DNA from: Motilimonas sp. E26
Lineage (GTDB): Bacteria; Pseudomonadota; Gammaproteobacteria; Enterobacterales; CBDFNC01
DNA length: 64,000 bases
Assembly (NCBI RefSeq): GCF_021278025.1
Contig: NZ_JAIBHJ010000002.1
Coordinates: 1-64,000 of the forward strand
Reading direction: 5' to 3'
The notes beneath the pieces are model-generated. The model was not told where the DNA came from and ran no database searches. It was given only the letters and a program-made list of their open reading frames with translations. A program made the translations under genes and the position numbers. Shown here piece after piece: positions 56,223 to 64,000 of the stretch (position 1 is the stretch's first letter; each line of letters begins with the position of its first letter).

Positions 56223-58028
56223 ATGCTAACGCTTCCCAGTATTTCAGAACTCAAATTATTGATGTCGCCGCAACCGAATAAACGTGATCGCATTTGTCCT
56301 TTTAGCGGTTATTTTGCCGATGAAGCAAAAGAGGCCCAAGCGCAACAACAGCTGTGGCCAAGCCAAGCCCAAACCATACGCGTTCCTCTGATTATTTTTA
56401 GTGTCCTAATTGTCTGTGCTAGCTATCTCGATTATGTTCAATATCAGTTCGAACCACACTACTTTGTATTTTTAAGTTTACGCTTACTATTAGCGGGATT
56501 AGCAGGCAGTATTTATTGGCAATCAACTAAAGCCAGTAAGCCACGCCACTTTAATGCGCTGGTAGGCGTCTTCCAACTTTATATATTGTGCTTTTTCTTT
56601 GCGATTTTTTATGATCGTTGGTTTCTCAACCCCTTACCTAGTATTTCAGAAACCTTTTATACGGTGTTGTTCATAAGCTACCCCCTCCTAGCTTGTTATG
56701 TATTTCCCAGTCGTTTGTGGATTTCTCTGTGGCATAGTTTGCTGGCCGTGTTGATGTATATCTTTATTATCAACATGATCCCTGAGACACGACTGGAGCA
56801 TCACATTACCGAACTAATTACCTGCCTATTTTTTGTTTATTACTCATATCACTTAATGCGCACCCGCCACCGCGATCAACGCCAATTGCTACTTTATGAA
56901 GCGCAACAACAAAACGCCTTGTCACTGGCAATTAAAGTAAGCCAAGATAAATCACGCTTTATTGCTGCGACCAGCCACGATTTACGCCAACCCCTACACA
57001 GTTTAAATATTTACAACGAGCTATTAACGCAGCAGTTAAAAGCAACTCCAAGTATCAACTTACTCGAAAAATCTCGCCTTGCCATCGATTCTTTAAGCCA
57101 ATATTTTGAAGCCCTGATTGATATTTCCCGATTAGATGCCGGTAATACGCCTTCTGAAAAGGTTCATTTTCAATTGCAAAGTGTATTAAAAAGCGTGGTT
57201 GACGAGCTGCAAGCATTAGCCCAGAAAAACCAAGTTAAGCTAGCACTCGTTAATACCCATTTTATCGCCTATAGCGACCCTATATTAGTGAGAAAAGTAT
57301 TGGAGCAACTGGTTAAAAATGCACTGATACACAGCAGAAGTGACAAAGTACTAATTGGCATTCGTCGACAAAATGGTAAGGGACTAGTACAAGTTTGGGA
57401 CCAAGGCCAAGGTATACCAGCCGATCAAATAGACAATATTTTTGATGAATTTAAACAGCTGGATAACCCTGAACGCAATCGTAACAAAGGCTTAGGCCTT
57501 GGCTTAGCCCTCGCTAAAAAAGTAAGCAATTTGTTAGCGCTCAATTTGACCGTCACCTCAACACCTAACCATTGCTGTGTTTTTAGCTTTGAGTTGCCAA
57601 AAGGTGACGCCAGTAAGCAGATTCTGTTGCAAAGGGATGAAGGCGAAAAAACAGAGCAAGCCAACCAAGCAGTATTGCTCGTTGATGACGATGAGATGGT
57701 TTTAGAGGCCATGACGGCGATGTTAGAGAGCTGGGGCTACCAAGTGTTTCAAGCAGCTAATGGCAACCAAGCGATGGCTCTCGCCATGGAACATACTGTT
57801 CAACTAGTGATCACCGACTACAACTTACCCGGTGGATATAATGGGCCAACTTTGCTCAACAAGCTCAACCAACAATATCAAACTACTTTACCAGCCATTA
57901 TTCTTACGGGTGATATTAACTTAACCCCTTGCCACTCCACTCAGCAGTACGGTTATTTATTACTGCATAAACCAGTGAAAGGCGCACAACTAAGAATGGC
58001 AATCAGAAAGTTATGCCCGTCTTTGTGA
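56223..58028 (+). CDS. hybrid sensor histidine kinase with N-terminal membrane domain
   Basis: A 601-residue protein: about six membrane helices (about 55-200), HisKA with acceptor His in A-A-T-S-H-D-L-R-Q-P-L-H near 262, HATPase with K-N-A-L-I-H, D-Q-G-Q-G-I-P and G-L-G-L-G-L-A-L, and a receiver (about 475-600) with V-D-D-D-E, acceptor Asp in V-I-T-D-Y-N and lysine in L-H-K-P-V-K. The kinase core resembles the CrbS-like one. The start is uncertain, since no clear binding site precedes the ATG. Its 3' end overlaps the convergent response-regulator gene by 18 bp. Confidence 0.9.
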   Translation: MLTLPSISELKLLMSPQPNKRDRICPFSGYFADEAKEAQAQQQLWPSQAQTIRVPLIIFSVLIVCASYLDYVQYQFEPHYFVFLSLRLLLAGLAGSIYWQSTKASKPRHFNALVGVFQLYILCFFFAIFYDRWFLNPLPSISETFYTVLFISYPLLACYVFPSRLWISLWHSLLAVLMYIFIINMIPETRLEHHITELITCLFFVYYSYHLMRTRHRDQRQLLLYEAQQQNALSLAIKVSQDKSRFIAATSHDLRQPLHSLNIYNELLTQQLKATPSINLLEKSRLAIDSLSQYFEALIDISRLDAGNTPSEKVHFQLQSVLKSVVDELQALAQKNQVKLALVNTHFIAYSDPILVRKVLEQLVKNALIHSRSDKVLIGIRRQNGKGLVQVWDQGQGIPADQIDNIFDEFKQLDNPERNRNKGLGLGLALAKKVSNLLALNLTVTSTPNHCCVFSFELPKGDASKQILLQRDEGEKTEQANQAVLLVDDDEMVLEAMTAMLESWGYQVFQAANGNQAMALAMEHTVQLVITDYNLPGGYNGPTLLNKLNQQYQTTLPAIILTGDINLTPCHSTQQYGYLLLHKPVKGAQLRMAIRKLCPSL

Positions 58029-58649
58029 TAGCAAACCTAACTCATTAGCGCGAGTAACGGACTCTGTGCGATTAGATACCCCAAGTATCTTAAACAAACC
58101 ACGTAAATGAAACTTCACTGTGTCTTCTGAAATATTCAAAATATCGGCCACTTTTTTATTGGGATAGCCCTTTGCAAGAAGTTTAAGCACATCCATCTGC
58201 CGCGGAGATAAGGAGTACTCGGGTGACTGCGCTAAAGATTCCTTATATTGCTTAATGCCCAGTGCAATAGACTCGGGAACGTGAATATGGCCATCAATAA
58301 TAGATTCAATAGCACGAACAAGAGCGTCAGGTGGATAAGATTTAGGAATAAATCCCATCGCACCAGCATCAAGCGCATCAGAGATCTGTGAAATATCTTC
58401 AGAAGCCGACACCACCGCAATAGGCAACAGAAAATCACGCGCCGCTAAGGCGTGGATCATACTAAAGCCGTCCATCTCTGGCATCGAAAGATCCATTAAA
58501 ATAAGATCAGGCGCAACCTCAGATAGTTCCCCTAAGGCTGAAGCGGCACTTTCAAAAATGACCACCTCTGCTCCGGTATTTTTTAAAATCAGCTCCATAC
58601 CGTGTAAAAACAAATGATGATCATCTATCACTGCAATTTTAATATTCAT
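58011..58649 (-). CDS. NarL/LuxR-type response regulator
   Basis: Start at the ATG at 58649 (212 residues), with GAGAG upstream. Receiver: I-D-D-H-H near 9, acceptor Asp in L-I-L-M-D-L-S-M-P-E, V-V-S-A-S near 82, F-I-P-K-S near 104. LuxR domain: L-S-P-R-Q-M-D-V-L-K-L-L-A-K-G-Y-P-N-K-K-V-A and S-E-D-T-V-K-F-H-L. Its 3' end overlaps the convergent hybrid kinase, a likely partner. Similar to the regulator at 34505 but distinct. Targets unknown. Confidence 0.9.
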   Translation of the reverse strand: MNIKIAVIDDHHLFLHGMELILKNTGAEVVIFESAASALGELSEVAPDLILMDLSMPEMDGFSMIHALAARDFLLPIAVVSASEDISQISDALDAGAMGFIPKSYPPDALVRAIESIIDGHIHVPESIALGIKQYKESLAQSPEYSLSPRQMDVLKLLAKGYPNKKVADILNISEDTVKFHLRGLFKILGVSNRTESVTRANELGLLSQRRA

Positions 58650-58967
58650 ATTTCTCTCACTGCGGCCAACCCTCATCATATCTGTTTATCTTTTTACAAT
58701 CATAATGCTATGAAGATGTAATTATATAACTGGGTACCTAGTCATAGATTCGCGTAACTAATCTTGGCTAGATCACACTTTAAGTACTAAGCTTAATACC
58801 AAATGCAACATTTTTTTAACAATTAATGTCATTTATGTGATCAAAACGCTAGCTACAGCTTCATTGCAAATAATTGGCTTAGCAACTATGAGCATAAATA
58901 ACAAAAAATTGCGTGTTAACAAAATTGCATCTTACCAACGGGCTCTGGTTAATTTGGAGAAAGTCTT
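58650..58967. other. divergent intergenic region, no gene seen
   Basis: About 320 bp between the leftward response regulator and a rightward membrane-protein gene. Two half-sites resembling CRP (TGTGATC motifs, one on each strand, about 60 bp apart) occur, but neither is a full palindrome. GGTACC lies in an imperfect inverted repeat near 58730. Promoters in both directions are expected here. Confidence 0.35.
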
Positions 58968-59390
58968 ATGCTTAGCAAGGTGACTTACGAAGTACTCCCT
59001 AGCACCTACCTATTAACAGGTATCGGAAGTATCTCTATGCTCGAGCCCTATTACGGTGTGATTGCAGGCTTTATCTTATATTCTATTGGCGCCTTGATTT
59101 GGGTAATGCGCTCTAATTACCGCAGAAAAGATGAGCACCGAAAACCGACTAGAACCCACTTTGTTTGGCCTGAATGGCTCTACGAGTTCACCCCTTTTAT
59201 ACTCATCGCAGGTGCGGCTTGGTTATTACAAGCCATCCCCGAAACAGGAACGATGGTAGCAGCAACAGCAATAGTGCTTTACGCATTACACAAACTCTAT
59301 CAACGCTACCAACACCGCCAACATGAATGGCAAGAGATCAGCATTTACGCCCCGACCCGACGCTCGTCAAATAGAAAAATTGATCAATAG
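58968..59390 (+). CDS. small membrane protein of unknown function
   Basis: A 140-residue protein with about three or four hydrophobic helices (about 18-48, 78-95, 100-118) and basic ends (R-S-N-Y-R-R-K near 52, Y-Q-R-Y-Q-H-R-Q near 118). ATTTGGAGAA gives a fair binding site (GGAG). I recognise no family. A 256-bp gap to prmA follows, with no gene or clear terminator seen. Confidence 0.6.
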   Translation: MLSKVTYEVLPSTYLLTGIGSISMLEPYYGVIAGFILYSIGALIWVMRSNYRRKDEHRKPTRTHFVWPEWLYEFTPFILIAGAAWLLQAIPETGTMVAATAIVLYALHKLYQRYQHRQHEWQEISIYAPTRRSSNRKIDQ

Positions 59391-59646
59391 CATAAACTCT
59401 TAAAACGTAAATAAGGGTTATTTATTTGACTTGCTACGCTTCTCTGATTAGCTAACAGCAAGATATGAAGCGCCCCTGAAGGCTTGCAAAACCTAGTTAT
59501 TGTAAGCTGTTACAACATCACTGCCGCCACCATTAGCTCCCATTTCCTTTGCGCGAGTAGTAGCCAGTGTTACCATTAGCAGCAGAGGATGACTACCCTG
59601 CGAAAGTACTCATCTGCGTTTATATGTCAAACAATGAGAGACAGCT

Positions 59647-60528
59647 ATGCCTTGGATCCAATTAAAACTTAACGCTACCTCAGAAACGGCTGAGCCAATT
59701 AGCGAACTACTGCAAGATTCTGGCGCCTTAGCCGTCACGTTTTTAGATGCCCATGACACGCCCATTTTTGAGCCATTGCCCGGCGAAACCCGCCTTTGGG
59801 GAAATACCGATATCGTCGCTTTATATGAAGCCGACCAAGATTTGTTTCCTATTGTCGAAGCCTTAAAACTACACCCCATTATGACACCCGATTTTGCTTG
59901 GAAAGTTGAGCAACTTGAAGATAAAGACTGGGAGCGCGAGTGGATGGATAATTTCCATCCAATGAAATTTGGCAAGCGATTATGGATTTGTCCGAGTTGG
60001 CGTGACGTGCCAGACGAAAGTGCGGTAAACGTCATGCTTGATCCTGGTCTTGCTTTTGGCACTGGGACTCACCCCACCACACATTTATGTCTTGAGTGGC
60101 TAGAAAGTTTAGACTTAGCCGGTAAAACGGTGATCGACTTTGGCTGTGGCTCTGGTATTTTAGCCATTGCCGCCTTAAAGCTTGGCGCCGCCAAAGTCAT
60201 TGGCATCGATATCGACCCCCAAGCCATTACCGCTAGCTTAGATAATGCGAGTCGAAATAACGTAGCAGACAAAATAGAATTATACCTAGCGAAAGATCAA
60301 CCTGAAGGCCTATTAGCAGATGTGGTGGTTGCCAATATTCTCGCAGGTCCACTTCGTGAGCTGTTCCAACCGATTAGCGCACTAGTCAAGCCACAAGGGT
60401 TATTAGGCTTATCAGGCATTTTAGAACAGCAAGCCGACGAACTAAACGCTGTATACAAGGCGCAATTTAATATGGATAGCCCAACCATAAAAGATGAATG
60501 GGCACGTTTGTCCGGCCAAAAAATCTAA
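59647..60528 (+). CDS. prmA: ribosomal protein L11 methyltransferase
   Basis: A 293-residue protein of family-typical length. It has an N-terminal substrate-recognition domain (M-P-W-I-Q-L-K start), linker W-E-R-E-W-M-D-N-F near 100, and the SAM-binding motif [13 protein letters not shown] near 160. The catalytic [11 protein letters not shown] follows near 228. It trimethylates ribosomal protein L11. The order prmA-dusB-fis is conserved in related gammaproteobacteria. Confidence 0.97.
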   Translation: MPWIQLKLNATSETAEPISELLQDSGALAVTFLDAHDTPIFEPLPGETRLWGNTDIVALYEADQDLFPIVEALKLHPIMTPDFAWKVEQLEDKDWEREWMDNFHPMKFGKRLWICPSWRDVPDESAVNVMLDPGLAFGTGTHPTTHLCLEWLESLDLAGKTVIDFGCGSGILAIAALKLGAAKVIGIDIDPQAITASLDNASRNNVADKIELYLAKDQPEGLLADVVVANILAGPLRELFQPISALVKPQGLLGLSGILEQQADELNAVYKAQFNMDSPTIKDEWARLSGQKI

Positions 60529-60646
60529 TATCAAAACGACACTCCCTGATGGACTTGCCGCCAAGGAGTGTGATCCAAAGCAGCTCAAACACTAAATATA
60601 GGGCGTTTTGCAAGTATTTTTTTTACAAAATGTCTATTTATTAACC

Positions 60647-60684
60647 TTTCCTCGAGCGCCAAAAATGCGTACACTACGCCGCCC
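60647..60684 (+). promoter_or_regulatory. candidate growth-rate-regulated promoter of dusB-fis
   Basis: TACACT at 60670-60675 is a possible -10 box with a G+C-rich discriminator (ACGCCGCCC) after it and a poor -35 (TTTCCT) 17 bp upstream. Weak -35 plus G+C discriminator is typical of stringent-controlled promoters such as E. coli dusB-fis. A+T-rich tracts upstream could bind Fis. Confidence 0.4.
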
Positions 60685-60706
60685 ATGTGAGAGGTAAGTG
60701 CGTTTC

Positions 60707-61666
60707 ATGCGGATTGCAGATTATAAATTAGACAACCCAGTTATTTTAGCACCTATGGCAGGTATTACCGACCGGCCATTTCGTCAGCTGTGTAGAAAAT
60801 ATGGTGCCGCCTTGGCGGTGTCAGAAATGTTGTCCAGTAATCCATTGGTCTGGTCTACCGAGAAATCGAAAAACCGGATGGATCATGAAAATGAAACGGG
60901 CATACGCTCTGTACAAATTGCTGGTTCAGATCCTGAGTTGATGGCCGCAGCAGCACGTGAAAACGTAATGCGTGGCGCACAAATAATTGACATCAACATG
61001 GGCTGTCCAGCAAAAAAAGTAAATAAAAAGTTAGCCGGCTCAGCATTGATGCGCGAGCCCGATTTAGTAAAAGCCATATTAGAAAGTGTGGTGGATGCGG
61101 TAGATGTACCGGTAACGTTGAAAATACGCACCGGCTGGGATCCCGAAAACCGTAATGGCATTGAAATAGCTCAGCTAGCGCAAGCTGCTGGCATTCAATC
61201 ATTAGCGGTCCATGGTCGAACTCGCCAGTGTATGTATAAAGGCAACGCCGAGTACAACACCATAAAAGCGATCAAGCAAAGTGTAAGCTTGCCTGTGGTG
61301 GCTAATGGGGATATTACCTGCCCTAAAAAAGCGAAAGAAGTACTGGTTTATACTGGTGCAGACGCCGTAATGATAGGAAGGGGAGCACAAGGACGACCTT
61401 GGATATTCCGAGAAATAGCCCATTTTTTAAGGACTGGCGAATTTCTGGCCCCACCTAGTCGGGACGAAATAGCTGAGAACTTATTAGATCATGTTGCACA
61501 ATTGCATGATTTTTATGGGGAGTATACAGGTACCCGTATCGCTCGCAAACATGTGGGTTGGTACCTAAAAGAGCAACCGAATACTGAAGATTTTCGTAAA
61601 AATTTTAATACCTTAGAGTCTGCAATGATACAGCTTAAGGTATTAGAAGATTTTTTCATGCATTAA
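60707..61666 (+). CDS. dusB: tRNA-dihydrouridine synthase B
   Basis: Start at the ATG at 60707 (319 residues), aligning to the family start M-R-I; a GTG nine bases upstream is closer to GAGG but not homologous. FMN-binding [12 protein letters not shown] near 16, M-G-C-P-A-K-K near 97 with catalytic Cys, H-G-R-T-R near 165, and [10 protein letters not shown] near 222. It reduces uridine in the tRNA D-loop. Co-transcribed with fis 26 bp downstream. Confidence 0.96.
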   Translation: MRIADYKLDNPVILAPMAGITDRPFRQLCRKYGAALAVSEMLSSNPLVWSTEKSKNRMDHENETGIRSVQIAGSDPELMAAAARENVMRGAQIIDINMGCPAKKVNKKLAGSALMREPDLVKAILESVVDAVDVPVTLKIRTGWDPENRNGIEIAQLAQAAGIQSLAVHGRTRQCMYKGNAEYNTIKAIKQSVSLPVVANGDITCPKKAKEVLVYTGADAVMIGRGAQGRPWIFREIAHFLRTGEFLAPPSRDEIAENLLDHVAQLHDFYGEYTGTRIARKHVGWYLKEQPNTEDFRKNFNTLESAMIQLKVLEDFFMH

Positions 61667-61692
61667 ACTAAACAAAGAAGAGCTGATATCTT

Positions 61693-61992
61693 ATGTTCGA
61701 ACAAAACATTTCTTCTGAAGCGCTAACCACTACTACCAGTGTTCCAGCGACAGGCCAGACGACTCAACGCCCACTTCGTGATTCAGTACAACAAGCAATC
61801 ACGAACTATTTTGCCCAGTTAAACGGTCAAGATGTAACTGAATTGTATGATCTGGTACTTTCTGAAGTAGAAGCGCCATTACTAGATGTAATCATGCAGT
61901 ACACTCGTGGTAACCAAACACGCGCAGCAAACATGATGGGCATAAACCGTGGCACACTTCGCAAGAAGTTGAAGAAATACGGCATGAACTAA
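61693..61992 (+). CDS. fis: DNA-binding protein Fis
   Basis: A 99-residue protein: the N-terminal arm, then [10 protein letters not shown] near 27, L-N-G-Q-D near 44, and the C-terminal helix-turn-helix [22 protein letters not shown] (split here between helix and turn). It bends DNA and coordinates growth-phase expression. Length and sequence are near-identical to E. coli Fis in the binding region. It follows dusB in the usual operon. Confidence 0.97.
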   Translation: MFEQNISSEALTTTTSVPATGQTTQRPLRDSVQQAITNYFAQLNGQDVTELYDLVLSEVEAPLLDVIMQYTRGNQTRAANMMGINRGTLRKKLKKYGMN

Positions 61993-62020
61993 TCAAACAA
62001 GCTTAATTGCTTGTAATAAA

Positions 62021-62054
62021 AAGGGTTTAGCTATTATAGCTAAACCCTTTTTTT
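62021..62054 (+). terminator. bidirectional terminator after fis
   Basis: AAGGGTTTAGCT at 62021-62032 pairs with AGCTAAACCCTT at 62038-62049 around a five-base loop, with seven or more T residues after it and an A-run before it. It can serve both fis and the convergent arfA. Confidence 0.92.
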
Positions 62055-62080
62055 GTCTTCTCATTTTACTCAACAATGAA

Positions 62081-62129
62081 GCCTAGGCTAAAATTAACGG
62101 GCTATGCAACCATTAACTTGAGGCTAGGC
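62081..62129 (-). promoter_or_regulatory. stem-loop spanning the arfA stop codon
   Basis: The arm at 62113-62129 (last arfA codons) pairs with 62081-62097 at 14 of 17 positions; the loop of 15 bases contains the TAG stop. In E. coli a hairpin in the arfA message is cut by RNase III or causes termination, giving a non-stop message. This is placed to do the same. Confidence 0.6.
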
Positions 62130-62329
62130 TCCATGCCTTTACCAAATTTACCTTTACGCTGGTAGCTTCCCTTACCTTTTTTAGCCTTTTCAATACGTTG
62201 CTTAAATAACGGCGTATGTAATACAGCCTTCACCGCACTTTCACCTATGGTACCTTTGTGCAACAAAAAGTCTGTTTGACCTTGCCCTTGCGGTAGAATT
62301 GCTACCTTTTTTTTATTTTTTTTCATCAT
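62102..62329 (-). CDS. arfA: alternative ribosome-rescue factor A
   Basis: Start at the ATG at 62329 (75 residues), with AGGTG before it; a GTG at 62335 is in frame. The core [14 protein letters not shown] then [16 protein letters not shown]-x-R-K-G-K matches ArfA. The N-terminus has about 20 extra residues including a poly-lysine run. ArfA recruits RF2 to release ribosomes stalled on non-stop messages when tmRNA fails. The C-terminal tail is encoded inside the stem-loop noted above. Confidence 0.88.
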   Translation of the reverse strand: MMKKNKKKVAILPQGQGQTDFLLHKGTIGESAVKAVLHTPLFKQRIEKAKKGKGSYQRKGKFGKGMEPSLKLMVA

Positions 62330-62339
62330 TTTCACCTAT

Positions 62340-62369
62340 AAAAAAGCCGTGCTAGTTATTTAGCACGGC
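62340..62369 (-). terminator. intrinsic terminator between the 62418 gene and arfA
   Basis: On the minus strand GCCGTGCTA pairs with TAGCACGGC (62369-62361 with 62354-62346) around six bases, then six T residues. It separates the upstream secreted-protein gene from arfA. Confidence 0.9.
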
Positions 62370-62417
62370 ACATTATTGAACCAAATTCAGTCACTACGCA
62401 ATAGAAATCGAATGGCT

Positions 62418-63416
62418 TTATTGGTTTCTTTTCAGATTAAAGTGGAAGAACTCACTGGAGCCATCATCGTTATCACAAACTAAGGCACCTTTAATGTAAT
62501 TTTCATTGTCTTCTGAAATCATTAAAGACTCAGCTTTAGTTAATACTGCTTTACCGTCTTTTTGTAAAATAGCTGAGTAGAATGTCAGATCAATTTCATT
62601 TTCAGTGGCATACTTCACCATAGGTAACACACCAATAAAGCTCCCTAAAATGTAGCCTTTCTTGTTAATGTTACTGGCGGCTTCAATCGATGCGGTAAAA
62701 ACTAGACTATCTAGCTTTTCTGAATAGGTCGCGCCCGATAAACCCGCTTCAAAACCGTGCATCCTAGGCAAAATTACTTTTTTCACTACTAAGTGCTCAA
62801 CTTGATCACGCCCACCCAACATGTACTCTACTAGCTCAGCAGTTTTAACTTCAAAAATTAAGTTATCGCCGAAATTACCACGGTTGAGTATATAAGTATG
62901 CTCATTCGCAACAGCTAAGCCTTCAATATTAAACTCTTGTTTTTCAGTAAAATTACCCGCTTTATGGAGCTGACTATAGAGCGGTGTTAATGAGCGCTCA
63001 ATAATTTTAGAGTGATCTTGACTAACCAAGTAACCCCATTCACGCACCATAGCTTTAGAGCCAGAGCCTAAGATTAAAAAGGCTTTACCTTCCTCAAAAG
63101 GCACCAGCGTCATCGACTCATAGTCGGGCTTAATATCACTGCCTAAGGTGCCATTCTCGGTTAAGCTTTCAGCCGGAAATTGCTTAATGGTCGTTAACGA
63201 GTCAACATTAAATGCTTTATCGAGTTTGTAGAGAAAAGGCGACATATCACTAACAGCAAAAATGCCATCACCCGTAGTGACCAGTGAAGAAGCTGCAGGG
63301 ACTTTTTCACTATGCACTGCGTCACCTAATTCAACCACATATTTGTGCCCTGTTCGCGCATGGGCTTGCCCTATCACTGATGCCAGTAATAGCACCATGA
63401 CTACTTTATTAAACAT
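62418..63416 (-). CDS. secreted protein, probable beta-propeller, function unknown
   Basis: Start at the ATG at 63416 (332 residues), with GGGAG five bases before. The signal peptide M-F-N-K-V-V-M-V-L-L ends near Q-A-H-A. The mature part has repeating beta-strand patterns (G-D-G-I-F-A-V-S-D near 50, P-D-Y-E-S-M-T near 98, F-N-I-E-G-L-A-V near 165, F-E-A-G-L-S-G-A near 245) with a D-N-D-D-G-S-S near the C-terminus. Such E-x-M/E-G-L repeats recall six-bladed propellers of the DUF6929/SdiA-regulated type, but I cannot name it firmly. Separately terminated. Confidence 0.65.
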   Translation of the reverse strand: MFNKVVMVLLLASVIGQAHARTGHKYVVELGDAVHSEKVPAASSLVTTGDGIFAVSDMSPFLYKLDKAFNVDSLTTIKQFPAESLTENGTLGSDIKPDYESMTLVPFEEGKAFLILGSGSKAMVREWGYLVSQDHSKIIERSLTPLYSQLHKAGNFTEKQEFNIEGLAVANEHTYILNRGNFGDNLIFEVKTAELVEYMLGGRDQVEHLVVKKVILPRMHGFEAGLSGATYSEKLDSLVFTASIEAASNINKKGYILGSFIGVLPMVKYATENEIDLTFYSAILQKDGKAVLTKAESLMISEDNENYIKGALVCDNDDGSSEFFHFNLKRNQ

Positions 63417-63673
63417 CCTTGCTCCCGCCATATTATCGCTATAAAAAGTTTATTAAAAAATATGCTCAAACTTTACAAGTTATTGCCTTGTAAATCTATT
63501 AATCAACAGGCAAAGCTAAAATAATATCCCTAAACGACTTCAAGAGGCGAGATCAAAAATACAGAAACAAGGGCTACTCTAAAAAACTCATACTAACGAG
63601 TGAGGATATCAGTTTTAACCTAATGTTGCCTAATTGGTCAAAACTGATATTGATGACAAGTACCACAGGTAAA

Positions 63674-64000
63674 CTAACTAAGTATGCGTTGTTGCGCTTT
63701 CTGCCAAAACACCTTCACCATTAATACCGCGAGTAACACACTTGAGCCAATAGTGATCCAACTTGGTAGTAATTGATGATCCATTGCCGACAGTGGCGCC
63801 ACCTGAAAACCATACACGGCAACCAAATAGTTAGTTAACGCACCAAAGACCAGCGACATACCTATTACGCCAACTAAGTAAGCCACAAGTGCGCGATTGC
63901 CTAACTCTTTATACACCACACCGAGTGTCGCCACGTTAGTCGCCGGACCCGCCATCATAAATACCAATACCGCCCCGGGGCTAATCCCCGACATGAGTAA
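63674..64000 (-). CDS. permease, C-terminal part (SO_0444-like/DUF318 family), partial
   Basis: The frame stays open to the window edge (L-L-M-S-G-I-S-P-G), so the true start is outside; the ATG at 63994 is internal. About three or four helices. M-A-G-P-A-T-N-V-A-T-L-G-V near residue 15 of the visible part is the conserved G-P-x-T-N motif of ArsP/YraQ-like permeases, including the SO_0444 copper/zinc efflux group. The upstream 257-bp spacer (63417-63673) shows no gene. Confidence 0.75.
   Translation of the reverse strand, partial: LLMSGISPGAVLVFMMAGPATNVATLGVVYKELGNRALVAYLVGVIGMSLVFGALTNYLVAVYGFQVAPLSAMDHQLLPSWITIGSSVLLAVLMVKVFWQKAQQRILS

Overview
The window reads as a chromosomal segment of a marine-type gammaproteobacterium in the order Alteromonadales (Shewanella/Agarivorans-like). 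Evidence: the core blocks groS-groL, ytfK, fxsA, a DcuA-type transporter, cutA-dsbD, and prmA-dusB-fis; the acetate module (acs, DnaQ-like exonuclease, DUF294 protein, SSS-type hybrid kinase); and a long chitin theme. Genus is not decidable by reading. No rRNA, tRNA, CRISPR array or complete insertion sequence was seen.

Layout. (1) About 0.3-17.8 kb, almost all on the minus strand and visibly AT-rich, is a Wzx/Wzy-type surface polysaccharide locus. It holds ugd, wecB and wecC (nucleotide sugars), a flippase, a polymerase, a GT4 transferase, a CapK-like adenylate-former, a WecG/TagA transferase, a six-hairpin protein, a VanZ-like protein, a secreted unknown, a lipoprotein joining a beta-helix to a polysaccharide-lyase-like domain, and an acyltransferase. 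(2) 18.2-24.8 kb holds two paralogous multidomain GH18 chitinases in tandem. (3) 25-36 kb is housekeeping: groSL, ytfK, fxsA, dcuA-type, cutA, dsbD, LysR, LysE, a NarL/LuxR response regulator of CrbR/ErdR type, and a hydratase. (4) 36-42.5 kb has a PAS/LuxR regulator divergent from a CRP-controlled sugar ABC transporter operon ending in a GH3 beta-N-acetylhexosaminidase-like enzyme. (5) 42.6-58.7 kb has a CrbS-like SSS hybrid kinase, an MFS permease, a minor-pilin operon (fimT, pilW, pilX, pilV), DUF294-exonuclease, acs with a class II CRP promoter, aroQ, and a second hybrid kinase whose 3' end overlaps a convergent response regulator. (6) 59-64 kb has prmA, dusB-fis, arfA with its 3' stem-loop, a secreted unknown and the end of a permease.

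How it fits together. The chitinases cut chitin outside the cell, and the GH3 enzyme plus ABC importer could process and take up the sugars. The minor pilin PilV ends in a module that looks like the CBM5/12 chitin-binding modules of the chitinases, which would make the pilus itself a chitin-contacting device. That is the most unusual observation here. Acetate released from GlcNAc deacetylation could feed the acs module; this link is inference.

Other structure: a family of REP-like extragenic palindromes, one of which supplies the C-terminal codons of the hydratase gene; a decayed gene end cut at an 11-bp inverted repeat near 1.1 kb; and several leader hairpins, one of which can mask the ribosome binding site and start codon of the MFS gene. 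Start codons were re-chosen from signal peptides, ribosome binding sites and family lengths.
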